The notes below the pieces were generated by a model. The model had not been told where the DNA came from, did no database searches, and saw only the letters and a program-made list of their open reading frames with translations. Both the position numbers and the translations under genes were made by a program. This document shows positions 9,951 through 20,447 of a DNA stretch of 64,000 nt, one piece after another (within the stretch, counting starts at the first letter, position 1; each line of letters begins with the position of its first letter). This DNA is from Nitrospira sp. (GTDB taxonomy: Bacteria; Nitrospirota; Nitrospiria; Nitrospirales; Nitrospiraceae). The stretch covers positions 1 through 64,000 of the forward strand of contig JADYYH010000067.1 of assembly GCA_020853775.1 (NCBI GenBank), given 5' to 3'.

Positions 9951-11147
9951 ATGACACAACCAGTGACCGGTTCCACCGCAAGAGTCCGTTTGACCCCTGA
10001 GCGATCGGGGCCGCGGTACTACGGCCATCTCTGGGTGTTCGACAACAATGTGGCCGAGGTGCTCGGCACGCCGGCGGCGGGAGATCTTGTCGATGTGTAC
10101 ACCCATCAGAAGCGATTTTTCGGGCGGGGGTTGTTCAATCCGCATTCAAAAATCCGCATTCGGCTCTTGACCTTTCACGAGGAACCGGTCGACGAGGCGT
10201 TTTTTGCCGGGCGCATTCGTGCTGCCGCCGCGCTTCGGCGCACCGTTACGCCTCATGCGAATGCCTGTCGTTTGATCCATGGCGAGAGTGACCTCTTGCC
10301 TGGTCTGGTGGTGGATCGGTTTGCCGATGTGGCGGTCATGCAGGCCTTAGGGTACGGCATCGATCAGCGCAAGGGCTTATTGGGCGACCTGCTGGTGCAG
10401 GAGGCGGGAGTGAAGACCGTTTATCTGCGCAACGACGCGAAAAGCCGGACGCTGGAAGGGCTGCCGTTGTCGAAAGGGTTCCTGCGCGGCGAGGGGCCCA
10501 CGACGGTGCACATCCACGAGGGCAAGGCCCAGTTCACGGTGGACATTGCCGAGGGGCAAAAGACCGGATGGTTCTGCGACCAACGGGAGAACCGGCTGGC
10601 GGCGGCGGCCTATGCCAAAGGGAAGCGCGTCTTGGAAGCGTTTTGTCACACGGGTGCTTTCGGCGTGCAGGCGGCGTTGGCGGGGGCGCAATCGGTCGAA
10701 GGCCTGGATGTTAGTGCGGCGGCGGTGGCCTTGGCCCAAGCGCATGCGCAGCAGAACCACGTCGCGCCTATCTGCACCTATCGCCAGGCCGATGCCTTCG
10801 ATGAACTGCGGGTGCTTGAACGGAATCAGCAACGATACGATCTGGTCATCCTCGATCCGCCCGCCTTTGCCCGGAGCAAGAAAGCCTTGCCCCATGCGCT
10901 GGCCGGATATAAAGACGTCAATCTGCGGGGCCTGCGCCTTCTTCAGCCGGGGGGCGTGCTGGTGAGTTGTTCCTGCTCGCAACCGGTGAGCGATGATGAT
11001 TTCTGGATGATGCTTCAATCGGCGGCACGGGATGCCGGTCGCCAGATCCGTTTGCTCGAACAGCGCGGGCAGGGGCCGGACCATCCGGTGCTCGCCGGGA
11101 TGCCGGAGACGCGGTACCTGAAATGTTTCATCGTGCAGGTCTTCTGA
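9951..11147 (+). CDS. rlmI: class I SAM-dependent 23S rRNA methyltransferase, RlmI-like
   Basis: PUA-like N-terminus; EGQKTGWFCDQRENR, LEAFCHTGAFGVQAALAGA, LVILDPPAFARSKK, VSCSCSQ. Confidence 0.85.
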   Translation: MTQPVTGSTARVRLTPERSGPRYYGHLWVFDNNVAEVLGTPAAGDLVDVYTHQKRFFGRGLFNPHSKIRIRLLTFHEEPVDEAFFAGRIRAAAALRRTVTPHANACRLIHGESDLLPGLVVDRFADVAVMQALGYGIDQRKGLLGDLLVQEAGVKTVYLRNDAKSRTLEGLPLSKGFLRGEGPTTVHIHEGKAQFTVDIAEGQKTGWFCDQRENRLAAAAYAKGKRVLEAFCHTGAFGVQAALAGAQSVEGLDVSAAAVALAQAHAQQNHVAPICTYRQADAFDELRVLERNQQRYDLVILDPPAFARSKKALPHALAGYKDVNLRGLRLLQPGGVLVSCSCSQPVSDDDFWMMLQSAARDAGRQIRLLEQRGQGPDHPVLAGMPETRYLKCFIVQVF

Positions 11148-11151
11148 GGCG

Positions 11152-13161
11152 ATGATGCGCGAGCATGATGGGCCCGCAGAGCCTGTGGATGCGCCGCTTG
11201 TGCCTGCCTCTGTCTCGCTGCCGGAAATCACTCCCAAAGCCGTCCTGCTCTCGATTCTACTGGCCGCCGTTTTGGCCGGCGCCAATGCCTACCTGGGCTT
11301 GTTTGCGGGGATGACCGTTTCCGCTTCAATCCCCGCCGCCGTCGTCTCCATGGCAGTGCTGCGCCTCTTTCGCCAGTCCAACATTCTGGAAAACAATATC
11401 GTGCAAACCGCCGCCTCATCCGGTGAGGCGTTGGCGGCGGGTGTGATTTTTACGATTCCGGGATTGGTCCTCATCGGCTATTGGACGAGTTTCGACTATT
11501 GGCAAACCTTCACCGTGTCGTTGGTCGGCGGCGTGCTGGGGGTGTTGTTCACGATTCCCTTGCGCCGGGCCTTGATCATTCATGCGCGGCTGCGTTTTCC
11601 CGAGGGCGTCGCCACGGCCGAGGTACTGAAAATCGGCGCGTCATCGGGTGGGAATGCCGGTCGGCGAGTTCGCTTGCTACTAGGCGCGTCGGCTTTGGGC
11701 GGCGGATTGAAGTTTGCCGAGGGTGGGTTGAAACTCTGGAGCGAATCGCTAGAAGGGGCGCTTGAGTTGGGCCGTGTGACCTTCTATGGCGGACTCAATC
11801 TTTCGCCGGCGCTCGTCGCGGTCGGGTACATCATCGGGCTCAACACGGCGCTGGTGGTTTTCCTCGGCGGGGCGATCGGTTGGCTGGTGCTCCTGCCCTT
11901 GTACCAGGCATTTGTGGAGGCACCGGCCGACGTGACCGGTGTGGCCGCGGCGAAACTCATCTGGAGCGGGCAGATTCGCTACATCGGCATCGGCGCCATG
12001 CTGGTCGGTGGAGTCTGGACCCTGATTCAGGTGCGAGGGCCGATCCTGCACAGTCTCCGCCAGCTGGTATTGCTGTACGCGGCCCGTCGTGACGAAGGGA
12101 CCGGGTCTGCGCTGTTGCGGACCGAGCGTGATGCGGGGGTGGTCTGGTTGATCGGCCTGACGGCGGCCTCGCTGATTCCCATGGTGGTCCTCTACCGCCA
12201 CCTGTTGGATCAGAACATCATTGCTGGCGCAGGATTAACCCTGCTGATGGTGGTGACGGCGTTTCTCTTTTCTGCCGTGGCCGGCTACATGGCTGGGCTG
12301 GTCGGCAGTTCGAGTAACCCGGTATCGGGTGTGACGATCGCCACGATCATGCTCGCGGCATTGCTGCTGCTCGGTATCCTGGGGCGGGAGCATCCGGCCG
12401 GTCCGGCGGCTGCCCTGCTGGTGGGGGCCGTCGTCTGCTGCGCCGCAGCCATGGGCGGCGACAATCTGCAGGATTTAAAAACCGGACATCTGGTCGGCGC
12501 GACGCCATGGAAGCAGCAGGTCATGCAGATTATCGGGGTGGCGACGGGTGCGGTGGTGATTGTGCCGGTGCTGTCCTTGCTGCAGGCGAAATACGGGATC
12601 GGAGCGGCGACCGCCGCACAGCCTCATCCGCTGAGTGCGCCGCAGGCGACGCTGATGGCGAATCTTGCCAAGGGAGTGTTCGGCGGCTCATTGCCCTGGC
12701 ATTTGGTCGGCATCGGGATGGTGCTCGGTGTGGGGATTATCGCGGTGGACCAGCGGCAGGCGCGACGTCAGGCTCAGCTTCGTTTCCCAGTGCTAGCCGT
12801 GGCGCTGGGGATGTACCTGCCGCTCAAACTGTCGGCGGCGATCATGTTCGGTGGGTTGCTGGCGGAATATGTGCGAAGGGGCAGACCGGATTCTGAAACT
12901 TCGACTGACGATCAGGGGCTCCTATGTGCTGCCGGGCTCGTCACGGGTGAAGCGATGGTGGGGATTTTGCTGGCGCTTCCGATTGCGTTGAGCTCCGTGT
13001 GGCCGTCGTTGGCGGGAGATCCGTTCCAGCTGTTCGCCGATCCGCCGTTAGGAGGCTGGCCGGGGCTGGTCGCGCTGTCGTTCGTCGGCCTGTTGTTGGT
13101 TCGAGCGGCTCAAGCCAAAGGACATGCCGAGCATGTTCACTCGACCCAGAGCGGGATATGA
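11152..13161 (+). CDS. OPT family oligopeptide transporter
   Basis: 669-aa polytopic protein; ANAYLGLFAGMTVSASIPAAVVSMAVLR and SSGEALAAGVIFTIPGL are OPT-like. Confidence 0.85.
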   Translation: MMREHDGPAEPVDAPLVPASVSLPEITPKAVLLSILLAAVLAGANAYLGLFAGMTVSASIPAAVVSMAVLRLFRQSNILENNIVQTAASSGEALAAGVIFTIPGLVLIGYWTSFDYWQTFTVSLVGGVLGVLFTIPLRRALIIHARLRFPEGVATAEVLKIGASSGGNAGRRVRLLLGASALGGGLKFAEGGLKLWSESLEGALELGRVTFYGGLNLSPALVAVGYIIGLNTALVVFLGGAIGWLVLLPLYQAFVEAPADVTGVAAAKLIWSGQIRYIGIGAMLVGGVWTLIQVRGPILHSLRQLVLLYAARRDEGTGSALLRTERDAGVVWLIGLTAASLIPMVVLYRHLLDQNIIAGAGLTLLMVVTAFLFSAVAGYMAGLVGSSSNPVSGVTIATIMLAALLLLGILGREHPAGPAAALLVGAVVCCAAAMGGDNLQDLKTGHLVGATPWKQQVMQIIGVATGAVVIVPVLSLLQAKYGIGAATAAQPHPLSAPQATLMANLAKGVFGGSLPWHLVGIGMVLGVGIIAVDQRQARRQAQLRFPVLAVALGMYLPLKLSAAIMFGGLLAEYVRRGRPDSETSTDDQGLLCAAGLVTGEAMVGILLALPIALSSVWPSLAGDPFQLFADPPLGGWPGLVALSFVGLLLVRAAQAKGHAEHVHSTQSGI

Positions 13162-13182
13162 TGTGAATGAGGAAGACGGAAG

Positions 13183-13665
13183 CTAGTCGCTGGGTGGCTC
13201 AAAATGACCCGGCGGGCGTGACTGCCAGGGAACCGTGGCCTGTTTGGATTGCTTCACCAGGCTTCGCAGGCTGACTTCGGCGGCACGAAGGAGTTTCGGG
13301 TCCCCGCTTTGCATGAGCGCAGTGAGCAGCACGAACAGCGTTCGATCATGCCCGGCTGCCAGGAGCAGCCGTTCCAGGACGGGGTCTGCTCCTGTTAACG
13401 TGGACAAAGGAGCCGGTTCCTCTTCGTCGTCTTTGCAGAGCAGGTCGAATTCCGTTGGGTGAATGAACAGCCAAGAGAGGGGAATCTTCAGCGCATCGGC
13501 CAAGGCTTCCAGGGTCGAGGCATGGGGATCGAGCTGTTCCGCCTCCAACGACTCTAAGAGATGTGGGGCGATCCCGGCTCGTTGCGCGAAGGCCTGTTCC
13601 GAACATTTTTGAGACAGTCGCCAGGCGCGAACCAGGGTTCCGATGTGTGGCATGGCGCCGATCAT
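13183..13665 (-). CDS. XRE-like helix-turn-helix regulator
   Basis: IGTLVRAWRLSQKCSEQAFAQRAGIAPHLLESLEAEQLDPHASTLEALADALKIPLSWL. Confidence 0.7.
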   Translation of the reverse strand: MIGAMPHIGTLVRAWRLSQKCSEQAFAQRAGIAPHLLESLEAEQLDPHASTLEALADALKIPLSWLFIHPTEFDLLCKDDEEEPAPLSTLTGADPVLERLLLAAGHDRTLFVLLTALMQSGDPKLLRAAEVSLRSLVKQSKQATVPWQSRPPGHFEPPSD

Positions 13666-13829
13666 ACTGCATCCCTTTTCGGCACTGCAACGTCACTTTT
13701 TCTGAGCTTGTTCGATACTTGTCTGCAACATCAATACGTTATGTTCCATTCTCCTAGGTAGAACAAAGGCATCCAAATCGGGTAGAATGAGCCGTTCTTA
13801 TTGATATCCCCAGCGAGGAGGATCAGCCG

Positions 13830-14171
13830 ATGTTAGGAACCGACATTCGCGGCATTATGGCCGAAGAGGAAGAAGTCCAGCGGCGGCAGGAAGCCTTGCA
13901 GTCGTTGATGTCGATGCGCGAGAGGCTGCTACGTGAATCCTTGGAAGCGCGGATCAAGCGGGCACGTGGAACGGGAGACTGGACCAACCTGTCTCCTGCC
14001 GAATGTGCCAGTATTTACAAAGAGGAACGTGTGCACCTCCGGGCTCAATTGGAACGATTGAAGGCCGAACGTGATCGCACGCGCGGCAAGCTGTCCGCTC
14101 TTAAGCGGGCGAAAGTGCGTGCGCAACGTATCCGTGCTGCGGAAGCCGCTTCGGGTAAAAAACGAAAATAG
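13830..14171 (+). CDS. small charged helical protein, unknown function
   Basis: 113-aa ORF after GAGGAGG-like RBS; Arg/Lys/Glu-rich. Confidence 0.6.
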   Translation: MLGTDIRGIMAEEEEVQRRQEALQSLMSMRERLLRESLEARIKRARGTGDWTNLSPAECASIYKEERVHLRAQLERLKAERDRTRGKLSALKRAKVRAQRIRAAEAASGKKRK

Positions 14172-14238
14172 ATCGATAGCGGGGAGGTGGGGCCATTCCG
14201 CACCCCTCCCCGCAGTGCCGCTGACCTCCAGGTACCTG

Positions 14239-15045
14239 TTGAGCCTCTCATCTCGCACCGTCTCTCGTAACTTTCTCTCCCATATCAGGGATGTCGCTAA
14301 GACGAAGCGTACGCGCGACCGCGAACGGGTCTTTGTGCTTGAAGGCACAAAGCCCATCCTTGAACTGGTGCGTTCGGCCCCTCGCCAAATCGTCTGTCTC
14401 GTTCTCGCTCCGACGTTTCTCGAACGCCAGTCACCGGAGGTCGCAGAGGAGATTGTCAGCAGCGGTTGCACCCTCCACACGTGCCCTGAACACCAGTTGG
14501 CTCAATTGTCCGACGTCGAAACCTCAAGCGGCGCCCTTGCCATTGTGCATCAACCGATCTGGGATCAGGCCGCCATTCTGGCCCGGCCCAGAGTCTTCGG
14601 TTTGTATGGCGACGTGTTGCAAGACCCGGCCAACATCGGGACGATTATTCGCACCGCAGCGGGACTCGACGTCAGTGCCTTATGGATGGCCCCCCATTCC
14701 GTCGATGTGTTTAATCCCAAAGTCGTGCGGGCCACGGCCGGGACCTTATTCCAACTCCCCATTTTTTCTCACACCAGCCTTGAGAGCCTCCTCGGTTTGG
14801 GTTGCACCATTCTGGCAGCCGATGTGGGGGGCCATTCGGAGAGTATCCCGATACGGTCGATTCAGTCCATTCCCGCTCGTACCATCGTGGCGATCGGCAG
14901 TGAAAGTCGGGGCTTGTCGGAAGCCGTCCTTCAGGCCGCCACGGTGCGCTTCACGATCCCGTTAAAACCGGGGGTCGAATCCTTGAACGCTGCGACTGCG
15001 GCTGCCATTGCCCTGTTTCATTTGTCAGGATTGCCGGTCGAGTAG
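14239..15045 (+). CDS. TrmH/SpoU-family RNA methyltransferase
   Basis: LYGDVLQDPANIGTIIRTAAG, IVAIGSESRGLS, IPLKPGVESLNAATAAAIALF; probable TTG start. Confidence 0.85.
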   Translation: MSLSSRTVSRNFLSHIRDVAKTKRTRDRERVFVLEGTKPILELVRSAPRQIVCLVLAPTFLERQSPEVAEEIVSSGCTLHTCPEHQLAQLSDVETSSGALAIVHQPIWDQAAILARPRVFGLYGDVLQDPANIGTIIRTAAGLDVSALWMAPHSVDVFNPKVVRATAGTLFQLPIFSHTSLESLLGLGCTILAADVGGHSESIPIRSIQSIPARTIVAIGSESRGLSEAVLQAATVRFTIPLKPGVESLNAATAAAIALFHLSGLPVE

Positions 15046-15056
15046 CCTACCGCTCA

Positions 15057-15518
15057 TTAGGCACGCACCGCTTCCAAGACCGTTGCGGTTCTCTCGTCTC
15101 CATCGTCTGTGATGGTGGTGAAGTCGCCCCGCATCGCTTTCAGGGCATATCGTTCCTGCTCGATTTCCGTCTGAGTCCGCATGCCCAACCGACGAAAAAC
15201 CGGAATCGGAGGGCACCATCCTTGAACGGCATGCTGCAGTAAGAATCCTGCGACGACTGCGGGGAGGAGAAACCAGCGCCGGTTCACCAGTGTTCCGAGG
15301 CAGAGACCGGTCAAGGCGATGGTCGCGGCATTGGCTTCAAGCAGCCGTTCCACATCCCATTCGCGATCCAACTCTCGCAGGCGCGCACCAATGACCTGTG
15401 GTCCGCCCTGTCCGAAATAGGCGACATTGGCTTCTGTTTGACGGCGAATACGCGCATTGATTGCTGAATCGGTTTGGTCAGCCACTCGTGACGTGGTGGG
15501 TGGAATCAAATCGGTCAT
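15057..15518 (-). CDS. DUF2892-like/YgaP-type small membrane protein
   Basis: RLLEANAATIALTGLCLGTLVNRRWFLLPAVVAGFLLQHAVQGWCPPIPVFRRLGMRT. Confidence 0.7.
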   Translation of the reverse strand: MTDLIPPTTSRVADQTDSAINARIRRQTEANVAYFGQGGPQVIGARLRELDREWDVERLLEANAATIALTGLCLGTLVNRRWFLLPAVVAGFLLQHAVQGWCPPIPVFRRLGMRTQTEIEQERYALKAMRGDFTTITDDGDERTATVLEAVRA

Positions 15519-15691
15519 CGACGGTCTCCTTTCTTGCTCGCATGCCACTCCAGTATGACGTTCAGGGGCAGGCGTGTGGACTAGGCATTCCCCGCGGAGC
15601 TGACCAATCGCTCTCGCGGATCTCCTTCCTTTTTCTCGTCGGTTTCCTTTACGATGCCGGTACACAATTCTGGAATGTGAGGGGACAAGGG

Positions 15692-17053
15692 ATGAAGGCA
15701 AAAACCACGTTTCATTGCCAGGCCTGCGGCCACCAGGCGCCGCGCTGGCTTGGACGCTGCCCCGACTGCGGCGGCTGGAATACGCTCAAAGAAGAGCGCC
15801 TGCCGGCCGCTCCAAAAGGTCGTCAGGGCATGCCTCCCACGGGCATGGCGGTGGCCACCCCTATGTCCGACATTGAAATCGTGGGCGAACCCCGGCATAG
15901 CACCGGAATGGGCGAATTCGACCGTGTTCTCGGCGGCGGCGTCGTGCCCGGTTCCGTGATGTTGATTGGCGGCGACCCGGGTATTGGCAAGACGACGTTA
16001 TTATTACAGGCTTTACCACTGCTGGCGGAAGCGGGCGAACAGGTCCTCTATGTCTCCGGTGAGGAGTCTCCCCGGCAGATCAAGATGCGGGGTGAACGCC
16101 TTGGCATCGGCGGCAAGCATCTCCTCATTCTCGGAGAGACGTCCCTCGAACAAATTCTCAAAGCCGTTCAAGAGATCAACCCGGCGGCGGTTGTCGTGGA
16201 TTCGATCCAAACGGTGTATACGGAGCAATTGACCTCGGCGCCGGGGAGTATCAGTCAGGTGCAGGAAGTGGCCGGGCAGTTGATGTGGTTTGCCAAGCGC
16301 AACAATGTTCCTGTGTTCATCATCGGGCATGTCACGAAGGAAGGCGCGATCGCCGGGCCGCGTTTACTGGAGCACATCGTTGATACGGTGCTGTACTTCG
16401 AAGGCGACAAGAGCCACAGTTTCCGGATCTTGCGGGCGGTGAAAAACCGGTTCGGGTCCACGAATGAAATCGGCGTCTTCGAGATGAAAGACGGCGGACT
16501 CGAGGAGGTCAGCAACCCGTCCGAGTTGTTTCTCGCCGAACGTCCGCAACGCAGCACCGGTTCCGTGGTGGTGTCCAGCTTGGAGGGCACGCGACCGATT
16601 CTGGTGGAACTTCAGGCGCTCGTGTCGGGAACGAATTATCCGATGCCCAAGCGGATGGCGAACGGGGTGGAACCGAATCGTCTCTCCTTGCTGCTGGCCG
16701 TAATGGAAAAACGTCTGGGCATGCATCTCTCCGGGCAGGACGTATACGTGAATGTGGTCGGCGGGATTCATATCGATGAACCGGCTATCGATCTGGGCAT
16801 CGTCGCTGCCGTGACGTCGAGTTTGCGCGAGAGCCCGATTGATTTCACGACCTTGGTGATGGGCGAAGTGGGGTTGGGCGGCGAGGTGCGGGCGATCAGC
16901 CAGGCCGAATTGCGCATTCGCGAGGCGGCGAAGATGGGCTTCAAGCGTTGCCTCTTACCCGAGCGAAATGTGGCGAAACTCGATCCTGTGGACGGGATTG
17001 AATTGGTCGGCATCCGTGAAGTCGGCGACGCGTTGGATGCGGTGCTGGCGTGA
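15692..17053 (+). CDS. radA: DNA repair protein RadA
   Basis: Zinc finger CQACGHQAPRWLGRCPDCGGW, Walker A GGDPGIGKTTLLLQ, KNRFGSTNEIGVFEM. Confidence 0.97.
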   Translation: MKAKTTFHCQACGHQAPRWLGRCPDCGGWNTLKEERLPAAPKGRQGMPPTGMAVATPMSDIEIVGEPRHSTGMGEFDRVLGGGVVPGSVMLIGGDPGIGKTTLLLQALPLLAEAGEQVLYVSGEESPRQIKMRGERLGIGGKHLLILGETSLEQILKAVQEINPAAVVVDSIQTVYTEQLTSAPGSISQVQEVAGQLMWFAKRNNVPVFIIGHVTKEGAIAGPRLLEHIVDTVLYFEGDKSHSFRILRAVKNRFGSTNEIGVFEMKDGGLEEVSNPSELFLAERPQRSTGSVVVSSLEGTRPILVELQALVSGTNYPMPKRMANGVEPNRLSLLLAVMEKRLGMHLSGQDVYVNVVGGIHIDEPAIDLGIVAAVTSSLRESPIDFTTLVMGEVGLGGEVRAISQAELRIREAAKMGFKRCLLPERNVAKLDPVDGIELVGIREVGDALDAVLA

Positions 17054-17913
17054 AGTCTCAGAGCAGAGAGGCGGGTGTGAAACCAACGCGTCATTTGATG
17101 TGGGCCTTCTTGCTGTGTGTCTTCGCGCTCTCCGGCTGTACCCTGTTCGGCCCAAAAGACACCACTCCACTGAAAGAGGCGACGGCAGAACAATTGACCG
17201 CGCTCCTACAGGAACAGGCGGGAGAAGTGCGGACTATCAAAGGTCTCTTCAGTGCCAAGATTACGGGTGGCATTCTCCCGATCGGCCAGCGCGTTCAGGG
17301 CACGGTGTTTTATCAACGTCCGAACGCCATCCGATTGCGCGGATTTTCAGCGGTAGGGAGTGAAATATTCGAATTCGTCCAACTCGAGGATCAGTTCAAG
17401 CTTAGGCTGCCGACCATGGGGCGTGAAGTGACCGGGCGATCTTCCGAGGCCGATCAGCTAGGTCAACTCACGCGCCCGTTTCAGTTGAGTGTCTGGGCCA
17501 TGAGTGGCGTGACGGGGACGCACACGGTCGGACCACACGAACAGGTTCGGTTGTCGGAGGACGGCAATCGCTATCGGTTGGATGTGCTGACGCCAGGACC
17601 ATCCGGTACGGCTTCGTATGTGAGCCGGCGGATCTGGTTTGATCGCCGGAACCTGCTTGTGGTTCAAGAGGAACGGCTGACGCCGGCCGGCGAGGTCGAA
17701 GCCACGATGCAATTCGACGATTATCGCGCGGTCGGTCCTGTACCGCCGGCGACCTTGGCCTCGAACGGGCAGTCGCCTGAGACCGCCGCTCGCATCATGC
17801 GTCCTTTTACCATTCGCATGACCGACGGGCAGGGCTCCGGAAGCCTGCAGGTGACGTTTCATGAGTTGGTGCCGAATGAGCCGATCAAACCGGGTGAACT
17901 GGGACGCGTATGA
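17050..17913 (+). CDS. DUF4292/LolB-like lipoprotein
   Basis: Lipobox ALSGC; overlaps radA stop; GLFSAKITGGILPIGQRVQGTVFYQRPNAIRLRGFSAVGSEIFEF. Confidence 0.7.
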   Translation: MKSQSREAGVKPTRHLMWAFLLCVFALSGCTLFGPKDTTPLKEATAEQLTALLQEQAGEVRTIKGLFSAKITGGILPIGQRVQGTVFYQRPNAIRLRGFSAVGSEIFEFVQLEDQFKLRLPTMGREVTGRSSEADQLGQLTRPFQLSVWAMSGVTGTHTVGPHEQVRLSEDGNRYRLDVLTPGPSGTASYVSRRIWFDRRNLLVVQEERLTPAGEVEATMQFDDYRAVGPVPPATLASNGQSPETAARIMRPFTIRMTDGQGSGSLQVTFHELVPNEPIKPGELGRV

Positions 17914-18734
17914 ACAAGCAGACGGGCCACGGCCTGTTAGCCATCGATACCGCGACCGCCTGGCAGAGCGTAGCCTTGCTGCGAGGCGAGACGGTGCTGG
18001 CCCTCGCGGAGCAGGACGCCGAGGGGTCGCATGCCCGTTCGTTACTGGGCGCCATCGACCGTGTGTTGCGCGAGGGGGGCCTCACGTTGAAGGACCTTCA
18101 GTGCCTGGCGGTGTCGATCGGGCCCGGTTCATTCACCGGCCTGCGGGTCGGGCTCGCGACCATGTTGGGGTTCCGCGCAGTGCTGGGCCTTCCGATTGCA
18201 CCGGTCCCCACCTTGGAAGCCATGGCCTGGAACCTGCGGGACGTGAAGGGATTGTTGGTGCCGATTTTGAAAAGTCGGCACAATGAAGTGTACTGGGCTG
18301 CTTACGAGTGGCTGCCGGAATCAGGATTACGCACCCTCATTGCCGAGCAGGTTGGGCCGCCGAGTTCGGTGGCGCGAGTGTTACAGGTGGAGAAAGCCTG
18401 CACAGTCTTCGGCGATGGATGGCAGGCGTATGAGAATGATATCAGGGACGCCATTGAGGCCGTCGGCGGGCAGGTGCAGGAAGCCGGCCCGGAGCTGCAA
18501 CGCCCTTCGGCTGTGAGCGTGGCGCTTGCAGGTCAGCAGCGTCTGGCTGAGGGACAGATTGTGGAGCAGGAATTGGTTCCCCGTTATGTTCAACGCACGG
18601 AAGCGGAAGTAAAATTCGATGAGCAGCAAGGGCTATCCGCCCTTGAGCGGCGTCGCCAGCGGGTGGCCGATAAGTTGACGCGGCGACGACAGCGAGCCGT
18701 GCCTAAGGGCGCCGATGCCCGGCGCAGGACGTAA
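17910..18734 (+). CDS. tsaB: tRNA threonylcarbamoyladenosine biosynthesis protein TsaB
   Basis: LLAIDTATAWQSVALL; AVSIGPGSFTGLRVGLATMLGF. Confidence 0.93.
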   Translation: MNKQTGHGLLAIDTATAWQSVALLRGETVLALAEQDAEGSHARSLLGAIDRVLREGGLTLKDLQCLAVSIGPGSFTGLRVGLATMLGFRAVLGLPIAPVPTLEAMAWNLRDVKGLLVPILKSRHNEVYWAAYEWLPESGLRTLIAEQVGPPSSVARVLQVEKACTVFGDGWQAYENDIRDAIEAVGGQVQEAGPELQRPSAVSVALAGQQRLAEGQIVEQELVPRYVQRTEAEVKFDEQQGLSALERRRQRVADKLTRRRQRAVPKGADARRRT

Positions 18735-18761
18735 CGTGCCACATGGAGCTTTTTCTCTGAG

Positions 18762-19286
18762 ATGACATCCATTTCGGTTCGGATTGAGCCCGCCACGGCG
18801 GACGTCCTCGACGAGGTTCTTGCCATTGAACAGGCTTGCTTCTCAGCCCCCTGGACGCGCAAAATGTTGGCAGCCGAACTCTCCGGCAACCAATTTGCGA
18901 ACTTTTTGATCGCGAAGTGTCCCGACCCCCTGTCGGGATCCTTGGCGGTAGCTGGGTATTTTTGTTTTTGGGTGGTGTTTGAAGAAGTCCGGTTGATGAA
19001 CCTGGCGGTGTTGGAACCGTTCCGACGGCGCGGCGTGGCGACCAGGTTGGTCTGCACGGCCCTCCAAACGGGGGTGGAACGCGGGGCCACCAGGGCGATG
19101 CTGGAAGTGCGGGAATCGAATCACGAGGCGCAGACGCTCTATCGCCGGCTGGGGTTTCGTCAAACCGCCAAACGGTCACGGTATTACGTCAATCCTGAGG
19201 AAGATGCGGTGCTGATGGAAATGGCGCCGCTACAGGTGAGTGAAGTGTGTAGGCAGCCCGGAGCGTCATCTCCGGGAGCCGGGTAA
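18762..19286 (+). CDS. rimI: ribosomal protein alanine N-acetyltransferase RimI
   Basis: GNAT motifs; ACFSAPWTRKMLAAEL, RRRGVATRLV, LEVRESNHEAQTLYRRLGF; downstream of tsaB. Confidence 0.92.
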   Translation: MTSISVRIEPATADVLDEVLAIEQACFSAPWTRKMLAAELSGNQFANFLIAKCPDPLSGSLAVAGYFCFWVVFEEVRLMNLAVLEPFRRRGVATRLVCTALQTGVERGATRAMLEVRESNHEAQTLYRRLGFRQTAKRSRYYVNPEEDAVLMEMAPLQVSEVCRQPGASSPGAG

Positions 19287-19332
19287 CGCGATAGTCATCC
19301 ACGAACGTGTGTAGTCAACCAGGAGGTGCGAC

Positions 19333-19548
19333 ATGCAGACGGAGACGGCGATCACTGAGCGGTTACGGCGATCCAACACAGAATTCCGCGAACTCGAAGA
19401 ATCGCACCATCGTCTCGACGAGAAACTGGCCGATTTGCAACGACGGCATGTGCTGACGCCTGCGGAAGAAGTGCTGAAGAAACAACTGCAGAAAGAAAAA
19501 CTGGCCACCAAGGATAAGATTGCCGAACTCATTCGAGCCTCACGGTAA
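19333..19548 (+). CDS. DUF465/YdcH-like small protein
   Basis: ELEESHHRLDEKLADLQRRHVLTPAEEVLKKQLQKEKLATKDKIAELI. Confidence 0.85.
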   Translation: MQTETAITERLRRSNTEFRELEESHHRLDEKLADLQRRHVLTPAEEVLKKQLQKEKLATKDKIAELIRASR

Positions 19549-19642
19549 CGAGGGTCGGTAGGGGTTCCGCGCCGATCTCTTCTCGCGGACGGACGGGCAG
19601 AAGCGGGGAGACGGAGCGCGGAGGCATTGGTTCGGACCGGAC

Positions 19643-20413
19643 ATGCTCGCACCACTGGCCGCTCATATACAGTCGCTCAAAAAGCGGCTGCTGATCATCG
19701 CGGTCACCCTGGGGGTCGCGTTTGCGTCGGCGTTCGCCTATTCGACGGAGATGGTCGCGTGGCTCAATCGTCCGTTCCCCAATCAGTTGGTGTTCTACGG
19801 ACCGACCGAAGCCCTGTTCGCTTCCATCAAGGTGTCGTTTCTGGCGGGCATCATTCTCAGCCTGCCGATCGTGTTTTACCAGTTCTGGAAGTTTATCGAG
19901 CCGGCGCTGCTTCCGAAGGAACAGCGCTGGGCGATTCCGATTTTCCTGCTGGCCGCGCTGCTCTTCGCGCTCGGTCTGATCTTTTGTAATCTCGTCATCC
20001 TGCCGCTGGTCATCGACTTTTTCGTCAGCTTCGGTATGGATCGCGACATCACGCCCGCCCTCGGGGTGGGCACGTATATTGATTTCAACGTCAAATTCCT
20101 GCTGATCTTCGGCTGTGCGTTTGAACTGCCGCTGGTGTTGACGATTTTGTCGCGCGTGGGTGTGGTGTCGGCGGCGGTGCTGTCGCATTACCGCAAGCAT
20201 GCCATCATGGCGGCCTTGATCATTTCGGCGATCGTGACGCCGGATGCCACGTTGTTCACCATGTTGCTGATGGCGGTCCCGCTCATGGTACTCTATGAGA
20301 TCGGGATCATCGGCGCAAAGATCTTCGGGCGGTCCTCGGGACCGGCGCCCGACATGAATTTGCCCCTCGACCCGGATATACCCATCGGTACCGCTGGTCA
20401 TCGCGTTCGATGA
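19643..20413 (+). CDS. tatC: Sec-independent protein translocase TatC
   Basis: FYQFWKFIEPALLPKEQRW; polytopic membrane protein. Confidence 0.93.
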   Translation: MLAPLAAHIQSLKKRLLIIAVTLGVAFASAFAYSTEMVAWLNRPFPNQLVFYGPTEALFASIKVSFLAGIILSLPIVFYQFWKFIEPALLPKEQRWAIPIFLLAALLFALGLIFCNLVILPLVIDFFVSFGMDRDITPALGVGTYIDFNVKFLLIFGCAFELPLVLTILSRVGVVSAAVLSHYRKHAIMAALIISAIVTPDATLFTMLLMAVPLMVLYEIGIIGAKIFGRSSGPAPDMNLPLDPDIPIGTAGHRVR

Positions 20414-20447
20414 CCTCGGGGTCACAATTCTCAAAGGGTGATCATCT

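Noticed and set aside
10377-11285. 302-aa minus-strand ORF opposite rlmI
   Set aside because: Shadow of a well-supported methyltransferase gene.
19529-20434. 301-aa minus-strand ORF over tatC
   Set aside because: Low-complexity His/Asp/Arg-rich shadow of a clear TatC gene.
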